DNA of 64,000 nt from Vitellaria paradoxa (GCA_019916065.1 CM034242.1:14136823-14200822); one strand, 5' to 3'. Positions 1 through 10,918 are shown, counted from the first letter of the stretch. Made by a program: numbers and translations. Notes: a model not told the origin generated them from the sequence alone.

Positions 1-8
1 TCTTGCCC

Positions 9-455
9 AAAACTCGTCATCTGCTTATAATTCATAGTGTTGTTTTGGAAACAATATCGGTACTGTTTTTGAAAACAGTACTGGTACAAAACATTATCGA
101 TACTGTTTTATCGGTACTGTTTTCATACTGCCTAAAAAACATCAATCGATATATAACAAACCAATCATACGAGCTAATATCATCATATTTTTTAAAACAG
201 TACCGGTACTATTTTAAAGATAGCTCAAAATGCCGATCGGCCCCATAGATTTCTCTTATCCTTAAAACTCGTCATCTGCTTATAATTCATAGTGTTGTTT
301 TGAAAACAGTACTGGTAAAACAGTATCGGTACTATTTTCATACTACCTAAAAAACATCAATCGATACATCACACAAACCAACCATACAAGCCAACATCAT
401 CATATTTTTTGAAACAGTATCGGTACTATTTTAAAGATAGTGCAAAACACTAATC
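9..455. repeat. Tandem duplication, unit about 256 bp
   Basis: Two imperfect copies lie head to tail. The segment beginning AAAACTCGTCATCTGCTTAT starts at about 9 and again at about 265, and both copies continue through matching blocks (the AACATCAATCGATA block, the ATCATCATATTTTTT block). Within each copy the short palindrome-like word AACAGTA(T/C)CGGTACTGTTTT recurs several times. No ORF is credible. Copy 1 may extend beyond the left window edge. Confidence 0.75.
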
Positions 456-1084
456 ACCAAAATTAATCCATGAAGAAGATAGACCAAATATGGAAAAAAA
501 AAAGGGTAAACAATGAAACTGAAAACAACGAAGGAAAAAAAATGGAAGAAGTGTAATTCTCGGTAAATCATATTTTCACGCGATTTATAAGGAATGAAAT
601 AAAAAACGGAAGAACGTGATTCACGGTTAGCACGATTTCCGGCAACTTCCGTCTGACTTAATTATATAAACAAATGGCATTTATGTCATATTAGAAATTA
701 TATTTAAAACTAAATCGTGAGACCCACTCAAAAGTGTGACTTAAATACAAAATTTTCTACATTAATGTGACTTAAAAGCAATACTTTATTTTTGGTGTGA
801 CTAAAAACCTTAAAAGATTATAAAGTATGACTTAAATACAATGTTTCCTAAGTATAAATAGGTATCGAGTACCCTACAGGTAAATTTCAAACTTGTGTTA
901 AACCCCCACAGGTATTAAATTTCTATCCCAAATCTATTCCATTTCCATTAAGATATTTTCTAATAAACTTTTATCAAGTTTGGTCAGAATTAGGTACACA
1001 AAAAATTAGGTACTTTTGTGTACCTGTCGCATTGACATCCTTTAGCATAGTTGTCATTTTTGGTTTTTGTCTTGTAATGGTGGG
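456..1084. other. Intergenic, nothing recognised
   Basis: AT-rich non-coding DNA. A short word meaning roughly 'GTGACTTAAATACAA' recurs loosely between 735 and 845, which suggests a decayed tandem repeat. No gene, RNA or mobile-element end could be supported. Confidence 0.5.
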
Positions 1085-1086
1085 TT

Positions 1087-1328
1087 AGTGTTTGGATCGA
1101 GAATTTGTGAAAGGCAATGGAATTAGAAGCGAATTGAAATTGCTTACATACTCATTTTTTTTTGTACGATTAATTAAATTAAAAATTAATTTTTTTACAA
1201 TATTTATTTATTATTTTTATAATCCAACCAAAAGAATAGAGTTAAAAAAAATTAATGTCTTTTTATTAGTTTTTCTTAAATTATTATTAGCATTTCTTTT
1301 TCCCCAATAAATCTAAGTTCCAAACACT
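1087..1328. mobile_element. Possible hAT-like MITE, about 240 bp
   Basis: The ends form a 10-bp perfect terminal inverted repeat, AGTGTTTGGA at 1087-1096 and TCCAAACACT at 1319-1328. The interior is AT-rich and non-coding. I see no clear 8-bp target-site duplication, so superfamily assignment is tentative. Confidence 0.45.
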
Positions 1329-1671
1329 CAACTGAAAAAAAAATACTTAATTAGATCTCTTTACTATGCTTTATAGTAATAAATTATTTTTATTACGTAA
1401 AAATTATTTTGTATTTTTTATATAAATAATAGAAAATTAGAAACCATTATACTAGGGAACTGACTTGACTTAAAACCTCACGTCAATTTAATTAAAATTG
1501 ACTTAAATTGGCGTGGGTGTATAAATGAAAGAAATCAAAAATTTTACCTAAATTGAGTTTTTATTAATTTTTAGATTTTACTAAATACCTCTAATATTTT
1601 CTTTATGTAATAGTATAGATATATATTTTTTAATTTTTTTTAGGCTTCGTTTGATTTGTTATAAAATTTTC

Positions 1672-1955
1672 ATTTTTTGTATTTTAAGTGATCTACGCAT
1701 TAAAATTAAAAAGGGCCAAAACTTGGCGCTCGGCGGTCCGATTACAATGATATTTGTCCTTATATTTTGTATTTTTTCGCGATCTACGAATCTAAATTAG
1801 AAACGGCTATAACTTGGCACTCGGGTGTCTTGTTAGAGTAAAATTTTTGTTCATCTTTTGTACTTTAAAGTGATCTGCGCATTTTAATTAAAAACAGCCA
1901 AAACTGGGCGCTCGATTGTCCGTTTACAATGATATTTGCCTTCAGTTTTTGTATT
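1672..1955. repeat. Imperfect tandem repeat, about 90-bp unit x3
   Basis: The motif TTTTGTA-TTT-(AAGT)GATCTRCG followed by ...CNAAACTTGGCGCTCG... occurs near 1675, 1767 and 1856, with a partial fourth start near 1937. The repeats are locally GC-richer than the surroundings (GGCGCTCGGCGGTCCG). No coding potential is seen. Confidence 0.6.
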
Positions 1956-1967
1956 TTTATGCGTAAA

Positions 1968-2073
1968 AATTTCTGAAAACTTCTAAAAATTATTTATTTT
2001 TTATCTCACTACACGAATTACGAACTAACAACTTATCTCATTTTATCTCACTTTTTATCACTCGAAACACGCC
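1968..2073 (-). mobile_element. MITE family A copy
   Basis: Member of a dispersed 105-145-bp family in this window. Its signature is GAGATAAGTT, then GTAATTCGTG, then a run of AAAATAAAAAATAAATAATT with T-rich and A-rich ends, bounded by words like GTGTTTGGA / CGAAACACGCC. Here it reads on the minus strand and ends CGAAACACGCCC. It lies about 350 bp upstream of the uL14m start codon. Confidence 0.55.
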
Positions 2074-2383
2074 CTTATTGTCTTTTATTTTAACAAATTC
2101 GAGGAAAACATATGGGCCGAGACTACTGGACAATTGTTTGGTAGAGTTTCTGGATCATCCAAAGGTTAGGCCTCAATTCATCTTCCACCAATCCGGCCCA
2201 TTGCGAGCCCACCGAGAGCAGTCTTTTGTCTTTACACGCACTGTTACGCTCCTTCCACTCCAGTCCAACTGTACACATATTTTACGTGCAAAGACAGTCC
2301 CTCTCCCTTCTCCGTTTCCCTTTCCCAGATTAGGGTCTTGTGATTTGGTTTGTCTGGCGCCATAGCTGAGTTGATTCAAGGGC

Positions 2384-2389
<6 letters not shown>

Positions 2390-2421
<32 letters not shown>
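2390..2421 (+). repeat. (AG)n microsatellite abutting the uL14m start codon
   Basis: A GA/AG dinucleotide run of about 16 units reaches the base before the ATG at 2422. It therefore forms the last part of the 5' leader. GA tracts in plant leaders and promoters are known binding sites for BBR/BPC GAGA-binding factors; such regulation here is inference. Confidence 0.8.
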
Positions 2422-2426
<5 letters not shown>

Positions 2427-4865
2427 TGTTGCAGCTTTCGGTTCTAAATCGTTTCGTGGTATGTGTTTTCTATATACTACAGAATATATAAATAGCTCGC
2501 TCTATTTTGTTTTGTCTCCAATGATGGTTTTCTTGTACCTTTTGGACCGTTGATTATGTTCTCTGTTTCTATTGTTCTTTTACACTTGCATTTGTATGTA
2601 CGCACAGAGAGAATGGAAATGGTGCGAGGAGAACGGAATTTTTTTGGTGTAAATGGATCTTGAGTTGACCGACAACTTAGGGGCGTGTGGATGATAACAG
2701 AGGAAATGAATTCGAGGGTCGAGGTTGAGAGCTCTCAGTGTTGACCCTATGGGACCCTCTTTGCCCGGTTTTTGCCTGGGTGTTTCAGAAACAATCATAC
2801 AGGCTTCTGTTTTGTGTTATTCCATTTGTAGAAGATTCGGTTTTATACTGTCCTCATTTGCTTTCGAGGATACTAGACACTGAGGCTTGAATGTCTGTGC
2901 ATCTGAAATTGAATTAGGCAAATTCAATGGCTAGATCAACCTATTCAATTCGAAATCACTACACCTTCACAATTAGGGATGACGCCAGGATTTATTTGTC
3001 CGGGATCAAATTTAGGCTAAAAATGCACGATCTTATTTGAGGTAAAACTTGACATTTTTTTCGTTTTGCATGAACAAATATTATGTTTTTCGATTTCCTT
3101 CTCTATTTCATTTTCTTTTTTTTCCCAATTTTTAAATACTTAATACCGGCTTGTTCATAAGGGGAGCCTTGGCGCAATGGTAAGAGTTGCCGCTGTGTGA
3201 TTTGAGGTCACGGGTTCGAGTCGTGAAAACAGCCTCTTGCTTGCAGGTAAGGCTATGTACAGTAGACCGACCTTTTCCCGGACCCCGCGCAAGGCGGGAG
3301 CTTCATACACCGGGCTGCCTTGTTCATAATATGTTTTAAATTTTAAAATATTTAGATTAGAAGTATTTTTATATGCTTTGATTTCTAGGGCTATTTAAAT
3401 TTTAGACTTTTTTTTTTAAATTTTTTTGTATTATTAACCATAAGTGATGGGTTGGATTATGTATAGATGGTAAAATTAGTTGGACTTGGTAAAATTAGTT
3501 GAACTTTCAAACTTTAGAGTTTAGACTCTATAACAATTAAAAAAAAAAAAAATTAGATTTTAGGGAGGTTGGTCCATTGGATAAAAAATTTTGGCCAAAA
3601 AATTTATATCTACTAGTGGTGTTTTCTTGAATGTAGCATAGAACATTTTAATCCAAAGGCGTTTTACTGAACCAACTAAATGAGTGGACTGAGTAAAGGC
3701 CTAGTGGGGCAATTGCCCCCACTGATTAGGAAATTATACCAAGATTGTTATTGATTTTTCTCTCGTTTAGTTATAAATTTTATTTTTGTCGCATTGTTGT
3801 TAAGCTTTTCCACCTCACTGTTTTTTTTACCTTTGTCCTTATTTATCTTAAAAATGTAATTTTGCCCCTTACTAGTTACAAATTCTGGGTTTGCCCTGAC
3901 CAGTTATAGCACAAAACAAAATTTTGAGCCAAAAATTTGTATGTATTAATTGTGTTTTTCTGAATTGAGGTTTACCATTTTTAAAATTTTAAGAGGGCCC
4001 AAATCATAGCATAAAATTCTTGTAGCCCAAAAATTGACGTGTGGGTGGCATTTTCCCCAACTTAAGGGGGGGACATGGCCCCATGCCTGGGCTAGCTTCA
4101 TCCTTGTGCAGTCCTCAAGGCAATTAACATAGTGGAGGAGGTATAATGGTTTGTGCACAGGAGATCATCGGTTAGTGTGGGTAAATGAATGGAGAAATAT
4201 GCTGACACTATGGTTGGACTCTTCACTGTGCATAGCTGTGGTGTGGCAAATACAATAACAATTTCCCATATTTCTAGCAGATGGAAATGTGACTTTCTTT
4301 CTCTTACCTTACACAGTATAGTATATTGTGTCCGTTCCACTCCCCCTTCCCCTTTTTTTTGTGTGTACACACATGCACGCGCACCTTCTTTCGCTTCTGT
4401 TTGACAAAATTTATTCCATATGTTGAAAACAAAAATTAGTGGCTCATTCATTGTTGGGTGGTCTAAGAAATAGTGGCCTTGGGGTACAGAGAACATCTCC
4501 TCAGTTCGCATGCAGCAATATCTTGTCTCAGGTTAGTCTCTTTTCATGCTTTAATCTTTAATATTCAATATTCATCCTACCTTGGTGAAATCCGCTGTCA
4601 TTTTTCCCAGGTGATATTTATTGCCAATTTTTTATTTTTTATTTTTTTTAAACTTTTAGTGTGGTTAGCATGCGTGCTTGCTTAAGATATTAGCAGTCAT
4701 GCTTTAATAACAATCTAATAGTTTGTCATATTGGGAATTGATTGGAAGCTTGTGTCTTCAAAGTTATTGGAATAGATTTTAAAGTGGTTTTGTTTTTATA
4801 TTATTGCAGAAATAATATTAATGTCACCTATCAAAAAAAAACTCTAACCATTTAAGCACCTTAAA

Positions 4866-4901
<36 letters not shown>

Positions 4902-5830
4902 TTGTTATGTTCCCAACTGAATAGTTAGGATGAGGACTTGTGAATATATTGAGTTTGATTTCTTTGTGGCATATTCCCAAATTCTTATTTCAGATATTGT
5001 AATGTAAAGGTTTCATGACGAAAGAGAATTCAATTTTTCCAATCAAAGCGATTCTCTTCATTGTGTTTCACTTTGAGTCGGACTTCTGAATGATGCATAG
5101 CCACATGTAGATGGAATGACGTGCTTTTCAAATTCAGTTTTCCAATGGAAGTCTGATCTTTACACCTTCTAATTTCTTTGTGAATTCAGTTAAGCTGTAG
5201 TTCAAAGTTCAAATTATCTCAATATACTCATTTCATGCATTCCACTTATCAAGGCTCCTTAGACATTTTCAATTTAAAGGATCCAAAATATTTTTTAATT
5301 ACATTAGGATTTTTTTTTAAAGAAAATTAAATTAAAAAAGCAATTAGTATACCATGGTGTAGAGGATGGAAGTCAAACTCTAATGAACCAAGCTAGGGTC
5401 ACTAGTGAATCTATGCATGTATTTGTACCTGCATAATTGAATCCGCTTGGTGTGAGCTTGTTTGATCTAAAAATCGTATATATTTTCATTTGCATTCTTG
5501 CAGCAGCAAAGGACTTTCGTACAGATGAGGACCAACCTCATAGTGGTTGACAACTCGGGGGCAAAACAAATAATGTGCATACAAGCGTTGAAGGGGAAAA
5601 AGGGGGCGAGGTTGGGGGACACAATAGTTGCATCAGTCAAGGAGTCCCAACCAGGTGGCAAAGTGAAGAAAGGAGATGTTGTTTATGCTGTTGTTGTCCG
5701 TGCTGCTATGCAGCGGGGCTGTTGTGATGGGAGTGAGGTGAAATTTGATGACAATGCTGCGGTACTCGTCAACAAGCAAGGGGAGCCAATTGGAACAAGA
5801 GTGTTTGGGCCGGTTCCGCATGAGCTGTGA
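2422..5830 (+). CDS. HLP: Mitochondrial large-ribosomal-subunit protein uL14 (HUELLENLOS-paralog type), C-terminally truncated
   Basis: Structural protein of the mitochondrial 50S subunit, nuclear-encoded. Three exons join in frame: 2422-2458, 4440-4531 and 5504-5827, with stop 5828-5830; all introns are GT-AG. The first ~45 residues ([12 protein letters not shown], then [10 protein letters not shown]) form an Arg/Ser-rich mitochondrial presequence. The uL14 domain follows, with the signatures [31 protein letters not shown] and [15 protein letters not shown] 2422 is chosen because it starts the presequence directly after the GA repeat. Length is 151 residues. Odd: the stop sits exactly where relatives have an Arg codon. 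In the same frame the next 15 codons read KKKHVKILSLAEHIA and then a natural stop at 5876-5878. So the conserved C-terminal tail is present in the DNA but cut off by TGA. Exon 3 begins at a CAGCAG tandem acceptor. Intron 1 carries an Au-SINE. Confidence 0.93.
3161..3319 (+). mobile_element. Au-SINE (tRNA-derived retroposon)
   Basis: Full-length member of the angiosperm Au-SINE family: it starts GGGGAGCCTTGGCGCAATGG, contains the Pol III B box GGTTCGAGTC (3213-3222) and the AACAGCCTCTTGC block, and ends with CCCGGACCCCGCGCAAGGCGGGAGCTTCATACACCGGGCTGCC-type 3' sequence. It is flanked by a 10-bp perfect target-site duplication, TTGTTCATAA, at 3151-3160 and 3320-3329. Inserted in intron 1 of the uL14m gene in the sense orientation. 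It is non-coding and depends on LINE machinery. Confidence 0.95.
4866..4902. repeat. (ATT)n microsatellite
   Basis: About 12 trinucleotide units in intron 2 of the uL14m gene. Confidence 0.85.
5501..5506 (+). promoter_or_regulatory. NAGNAG tandem splice acceptor
   Basis: The 3' splice site of intron 2 reads CAGCAG. Use of the first AG gives exon 3 starting CAG CAA AGG; use of the second removes one Gln in frame. The change falls in the linker between presequence and uL14 domain. Confidence 0.7.
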
Positions 5831-5878
5831 AAAAAAAAACATGTAAAGATTCTTAGTCTTGCAGAGCATATTGCCTGA
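5831..5878 (+). pseudogene. Orphaned C-terminal tail of uL14m
   Basis: Directly after the TGA at 5828-5830 the same frame encodes KKKHVKILSLAEHIA and ends in TGA at 5876-5878. This matches the conserved uL14 C-terminus (bacterial uL14 also ends in a K-I-x-S-L-A type helix). The tail begins in a homopolymer of nine A after the stop, and the frame is still correct. It would be translated only by readthrough, or if the TGA is a base error for CGA/AGA. Confidence 0.85.
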
Positions 5879-6655
5879 TGTATGGACTCAACTGTTGTTT
5901 GGGGTCCTTCCCGTAGTCCTGTTGCTATTTTGTATTCACAAATTTGGGAAAGAGATCTTTTTGAGGCTTTAATCGAGTGCTTGCCCTTCTTGCTTCAGTA
6001 ATTCAATTTCTAGTTTTCTGTTGCAGTCAACGTGGATTCAAGTTGTCCCACCCTATACAAAATGATATATATAATGAGGATGGATAGCAGATTGAACAAT
6101 TGGGATTGAAGTGCCTCTTGCTGTTATCTGAAACCTGGGGCTGACTTTAAAACATTTTGCCTTCTTTGGCTAGTTATTGAAGCCATTGATTGAGTTTCTC
6201 CTTTTGAATCGGGTAGTGCTTCGTAAATAAACCCATGTAAGGATATTTTAATTGTAGCACTGTTATTATCTGATCATTCTGGTTCTAGTTTTTGGGATAT
6301 TTTTTTGGACCAATGGTATTTTCATTTTGAGCACGTGTGGTATGCTTAGTTAAGAGTGGGTCCACTGATGGTGGAGTCTTTTTGCCTTTCACTTGTGATC
6401 TTTCAAATGACATTTTGCATCATATAACTCTTTCCCCCATCATGTTACATGTAGCTGAGCTAGAGAATCAACTTATGATTGGGATGATAACAATCTGAGT
6501 AGCTTATAATTTTTTAACAGGGTTCCCACATCGGGAGTTCGTGTTAATGTGCGTGAGTTTATAGCCTCAGTCTTCAAACCAAGTTTTGATTTGGTTTGTG
6601 GACTTAGGCGTTCTATCAAAAAAATATATATATATAATTTTTTAACAGAGAGATC
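5879..6655. other. 3' flank of uL14m, nothing else recognised
   Basis: Probable 3' untranslated region and downstream DNA. AATAAA-type signals occur (for example GTAAATAAACCC near 6224). A word TTCCCACATCGGGAG at about 6524 belongs to a common plant dispersed repeat; no snRNA follows it. Confidence 0.4.
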
Positions 6656-6659
6656 AAGG

Positions 6660-6800
6660 ATATGTTTGGAGTAATAAAAAGTAAGATAAAATGAAATAAA
6701 GTGAGATAAGTTGTGGGTTTGTAGTTCGTGCAGTAAGATAAAAAGTGAATTATTTTAAGAGATTTTTAATAAAAATTAGTGCGCCAAATGCACCTTAAAT
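6660..6800 (+). mobile_element. MITE family A copy
   Basis: Begins ATGTTTGGAGTAA, contains GAGATAAGTT and GTAGTTCGTG, then AAGATAAAAAGTGAATTATTTT, and ends AGTGCGCCAAATGCACC. It shares order and spacing of these words with the copies near 1968, 26137 and 52841. Confidence 0.55.
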
Positions 6801-7388
6801 CTTTTTTTTTTTTTCTTCTTCTTTCTTTTCTGTTTTGGATACATGGGAAAAGAATAGGGCTGGCCTATTTGTGTCAGGTCGGGTATAAAATAATTTTTGT
6901 GGGCCATTGAGCTGTGCTGCATTAAAAAAAATTTCCTTCTGGGTTTAATTCCTGAAATAAATATTAGATAAAAATAATTTTGAAAGATTTAAAAGTAGTT
7001 TAGATTTAAAATAAATACTTTTTTTTAATAAATTTTGATATAAAAATTTAATTTTTCTAAGAAAATATAAACATATAAAAATATATTTTTGAATCTTTGG
7101 AGCTGCGCTTTTGCTGGCGTGTTCTCAATTTCAAGTCCAGCTCAAAATTTTGAAAAAAAAGGAAATGATTATATTTTTAGAAGAGTATACTAGCATTAGT
7201 TATCAAAATATTTGATAATGACAATTTTGAAATTAAAGAACATCATAGCGACTGTTTTCATTTTGAATTAAAGAACATTTTAGGGATGAAACTTACTTTG
7301 ACAAATCTTTTCGTTTGAAAAATACTTTTGAGCTTCAAAAAAAAAAAAAAAAAATTGAATGAGATTGGATCTAAAATGCCCTCATTTG

Positions 7389-7515
7389 ATTAAGAGTCCG
7401 TTTGGTGCGATGTAAAAAGTTAAAAAAAATTAAAAATTTTTGAAAATTCTTAAAAGTTATTCATTTTTTATCCTCCTGCGTGAATTATAAATGTACAAAT
7501 TATCCAAACGCTCCT
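7389..7515. mobile_element. MITE, family A relative
   Basis: Bounded by GTCCGTTTGGTGCG at the left and ATCCAAACGCTCC at the right. The AT-rich interior contains TTATTCATTTTTTATC and GTGAATTATAAATG like other members. It is non-coding. Confidence 0.5.
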
Positions 7516-7519
7516 AAGT

Positions 7520-8025
7520 TTGCTAATAATTCTTGATAAAACTTTTCTGAGTCGTGCACCTATACATTCTCTACCCCTCCCCCCTCCACCGATAAGAGAT
7601 GACGAATTTTAGTTTCTACTGGGCCTGGGCTGGGCCGACCCTTTGGGCCATTTCATCCCTAACTCCGCCCACACACTAACATTCAATCGCTGGCCCTATC
7701 CAACGGGCCCAATATAATATAAAAATAATACATAAAAAACAATATTTATTTTGTATTTTATATATAATCAAAAAGGTATAAAATATATATATATTTTTTA
7801 AATAAAGTCGGGCTGGGTCGGACCCCATTTTTGTTTTTGTTTTTGTTTTTTTTTTGGGGGGGGGGGAATCAATATAGACCCAAAAAAGTACATATCGTAC
7901 CAAACCTGACCCATAAAAATAATTTACGTATCCAAACTTGGCAAACATCAAACCAAATCGACCAACTTCAACCAATCCCTTGATCAGGCATATTTATAAT
8001 ATTAGATATGGGACCACAATAAGTC
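7520..8025. other. Intergenic with GGGCTGGGCCGACC-type repeat and poly-T/poly-G tract
   Basis: Contains GGGCTGGGCCGACCC near 7628 and GGGCTGGGTCGGACCCC near 7811, probably remnants of one dispersed repeat. At 7829-7867 a T-rich (TTTTTG)n tract runs into a G12 homopolymer. No gene is seen; the ORFs here are chance frames. Confidence 0.4.
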
Positions 8026-8030
8026 ACATT

Positions 8031-8276
8031 GATTTTCAAAGTAAGAGAAGAAATTCCTTTAATTTTTTTTTTCAAAGGTTTTGTTCCAACTCTCACAGCC
8101 ACTTACTGATTTTCAAAGTAAGAGAATAAATTCCTTTAATTTTTTTCAAAGGTTTTGTTCCAACTCTCACAGCCACTTTAAATAGGACAAGAGGTTTAAG
8201 GTTGCTTTTCAACTTCAGGTTTTGAATTTAAATTTTAAGGTTGCTTTTCAACTTCAGGTTTTGATTTTAAATTTTA
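8031..8276. repeat. Two adjacent local tandem duplications
   Basis: First, a ~75-bp unit starting ATTTTCAAAGTAAGAGAA and ending TCTCACAGCCACTT occurs at about 8031 and 8110. Immediately after it, a ~39-bp unit, AAGGTTGCTTTTCAACTTCA plus GGTTTTGA(A/T)TTTAAATTTT, occurs at about 8198 and 8237. Two unrelated units duplicated side by side suggest replication slippage in this spot. Confidence 0.75.
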
Positions 8277-8667
8277 ACTGTTTATTAATGTAAATTTGAT
8301 AAATATATTTTTAAATTAAATGATCCAATAATTAATTGATAGCTGAGATTTAATTTGAGATTTAATTTTAGGAAGTTAAAGTTGAAAAGTAACTTCAGGC
8401 CTGTGATCTCTTTAACTAGGTATAGATAGTATAATTAATAATAGATTAAAGGGATTACAAGATCTTAAAATTGAAATATAAATTTAGGAGTTGAAATTGT
8501 ATTTACAATATTTAGATTCGTATGAAAACTTATTCAACAATCAATTTTTAAAATTGTATTTCAATTTTAAGAACTTTCAATTCAAATTAAAGTGTACTAC
8601 CTTCGTCAACATAATATTCTTTCAAGAGAATGAGTTGTTTCTTTTTTCAAAATTCTTTTCTTTTTAT

Positions 8668-9390
8668 TATGAGTCCGTTTGACATGGTGAAAAACAATGA
8701 AAAATGGCAAAAAATGTGGTTTGGAGAATTTTTTGGGGTTTGGCGCGCAATCATCAAACCATATTTTTCAAAGATGAATAGTAAAACTTTTTAATTTTTG
8801 CGTTAATTTTTTGGAGAAAGAAACCGTTTAAACAGTTTTTTTGATTCTGTTGAAACGGTTATACATCAAAATTTATTGAAAGTGATTAAAAAAATTTTGG
8901 AATTTGTAGAAAAATTATTGAGGTTTTTAAATATTATTGAGGTTTGTAAAAAATTTAGGGTTCAAGAGGGCTGCAGTGAAAAAATTCACTGCAAGGGCTA
9001 CAGTGAAAAATAAAAAGTTGAGATTTTTTTGTATTTAATCCAATGGTTCCAATTTATTTTAATTAAATTTATTTTCAAAATAAAAATAAAAGTTTTAAAA
9101 ATCTGACTGAAACACAATTAATGTAGAATATCAAAGATCACATGTCATTAAAGTATAAAAAAATCTTAGCCGTTTATTTTTCTATTGCAGCACTTGCAGT
9201 GGATTTTTTTTACTGTAACCCCTTTAGATCTAAAAATTTATTGAGGTTTGTAAAAATTTGTTAGGATGTGTAAATATATATAAATTTACAAAAATTTTAC
9301 GAAATACGAGGAATGCAAAATATGTTAGAAAATTTAAAAAATTTTCAAAAGTTTTTAGTATTTTTTACTATTTTTTAGAGCGCCAAATAA
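8668..9390. mobile_element. Outer MITE interrupted by a family E MITE
   Basis: The left end reads GAGTCCGTTTGACATGG and the right end TTTTTTAGAGCGCCAAATAAA. Subterminal words TTATTGAGGTTTGTAAAAA lie on both sides of the inner element (8936-8957 and about 9238-9257). The outer element would be about 450 bp without the insert. It also carries AAACCGTTTAAACAGTTT and GAAACGGTT words near 8821-8860. Confidence 0.5.
8958..9229. mobile_element. Foldback MITE, family E copy 1
   Basis: The left arm GGGTTCAAGAGGGCTGCAGTG...TTCACTGCAAGGG is the approximate inverse of the right arm GCAGCACTTGCAGTGG...TACTGTAACCCC. The interior matches the element at 32628-32886, including AACACAATTAATGT(A/G)GAAT. It is non-coding and nested inside another MITE. 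Confidence 0.75.
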
Positions 9391-9615
9391 ATCTTATATA
9401 TATATATATATCTAGCCATGTTCGACCCTTTTTTTGGCACTTGCTCCCGATAGTAATCCCAAGTATTTAATTGAAGACCATCGACTCTACATTTCAACAT
9501 CCCTGCTAGTCTTGCTACCCTCCCAGCTCCAACCACAAACCCAATTAGCGAGCTTTAGAAATAGAAGACTTCTAGCCCAGATATAAGCTCAAAACACTTT
9601 TGAAGAGTCTTTTTA

Positions 9616-9972
9616 GGCCCGTTTGACATACTATAAACTTTTAAAAAATTCTATAAATCTTCAACAATCATTTTACTTTTAATTTTTTCATCATCACTAA
9701 TTTTAAAAAATTCTAATATTTCGCTAAAAAAATAAAAAAATCTGAAAGTAAGTTAACCGAATGTGTAAATTTTTTATATAATTATATTTTTCGTGTCGAA
9801 AATTTTCGAATGAGTATCATTGTTGCTATTTTTTGTGAATTTTTTTGAATTCGTGAGAATGAATTTAGAAAATCGTTCTCACGGTTTACTACTTTTCAAA
9901 AAAAAGGACACCAAAATTAATCCAAAATCATATTTTATTTCAATTTATCTTATTTTTTTTTACTCTAAACAA
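9616..9972 (-). mobile_element. MITE family B copy 1, about 360 bp
   Basis: This is the near-reverse-complement of 39808-40166. Shared blocks include GGCCCGTTTGACATACTATAAA at the end, TTCGCTAAAAAAATAAAAAA, GTTAACCGAATGTGTAAA, TTTCGTGTCGAAAATTTTCGA and GAACGATTTTC/TCGTTCTCACGG. Terminal GGCCC is common to both ends in the second copy. No transposase. Confidence 0.75.
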
Positions 9973-9979
9973 CTTAATA

Positions 9980-10918
9980 TATTTTCAGTATACTTTTGTC
10001 TCAGTTGGGCAGAAAAATAGTGTCTTCTGCAAATCAGAGGAGTCAGATCTCAGTTCCACTCGAGTTAACGTTGATACCTTCTAACTATCAGATCAAGGCT
10101 GCTTGCATTTGACATTAGTTGACAGAGCCCCTCCGCTCCAATATTGAAGAGGTAGGGGGAAATTGGATACTGAGCATTTACCTAACTGAATACTGGAGGC
10201 GATTGGAATTTCTCAAAAATTTTAAAAATATCAAAAATCGGTGTTAAAGTAATGTAAAAATTATACATAATAAAATTTGATTAAAAAAAATTAAAAACTT
10301 TTGAAAATTTTTTTCTTTTTTTAAATTTTGAGAGTCCAAACACCCCGTACTCAGCTGGACCCTCACTGATATACTACACTATTTCATTGGCAATCAACGC
10401 ATATTTGTAATATGGATGGATGGAGAGGATGGTGAACAGTGATAAATCTAAAAACTTCAAGTGAGTGGGGAATAAAATAATTTTTTTTAATATTTCAAAA
10501 AGGTAAGGTAATATAGAGTTGCTAAGGTAGCATTTGATTTATTTATCTTTATTTTAATTTTATATGTTAAAAATCTCAAAATAAAGTATAGAAAGTACTC
10601 TGTTTTACTTATTTTGAATTTTTTTTATTTTTTGTTAAAAACTCTTAAAATGATTTTTTGTCATTTTTCATTTCATGTGTAAATTTATTTTCTATTTTCG
10701 AAAATAAATTTTGAAAACACAAGTATATAACCAAATGAATTTTGAACTATTTTCTTTATTTTTAAAAGAATAAAATGAAAAATGAGTTCAAAATAAAAAA
10801 TAAAAATAAAAAATAAACCAAATAACATTTAAGACCAGACAGGCACAAGTAACTTGACCACCTCCATTGCCATAACGTGAGTTAGGTGCAACTCCGAAAA
10901 GCGAGGTTACTTAGAAGG
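9980..10918. other. Intergenic, nothing recognised
   Basis: AT-rich DNA with a moderately complex patch at 10025-10200 that has no coding frame and no recognised repeat ends. Confidence 0.4.

Noticed and set aside
2078..2379. Overlapping open frames on both strands just before the uL14m gene
   Set aside because: They reflect a GC-richer promoter/leader. Neither has a recognisable domain, and the plus frame does not join the gene.
3161..3240. Possible tRNA gene (B box GGTTCGAGTC)
   Set aside because: No cloverleaf or acceptor stem. The full sequence and flanking duplication identify an Au-SINE.
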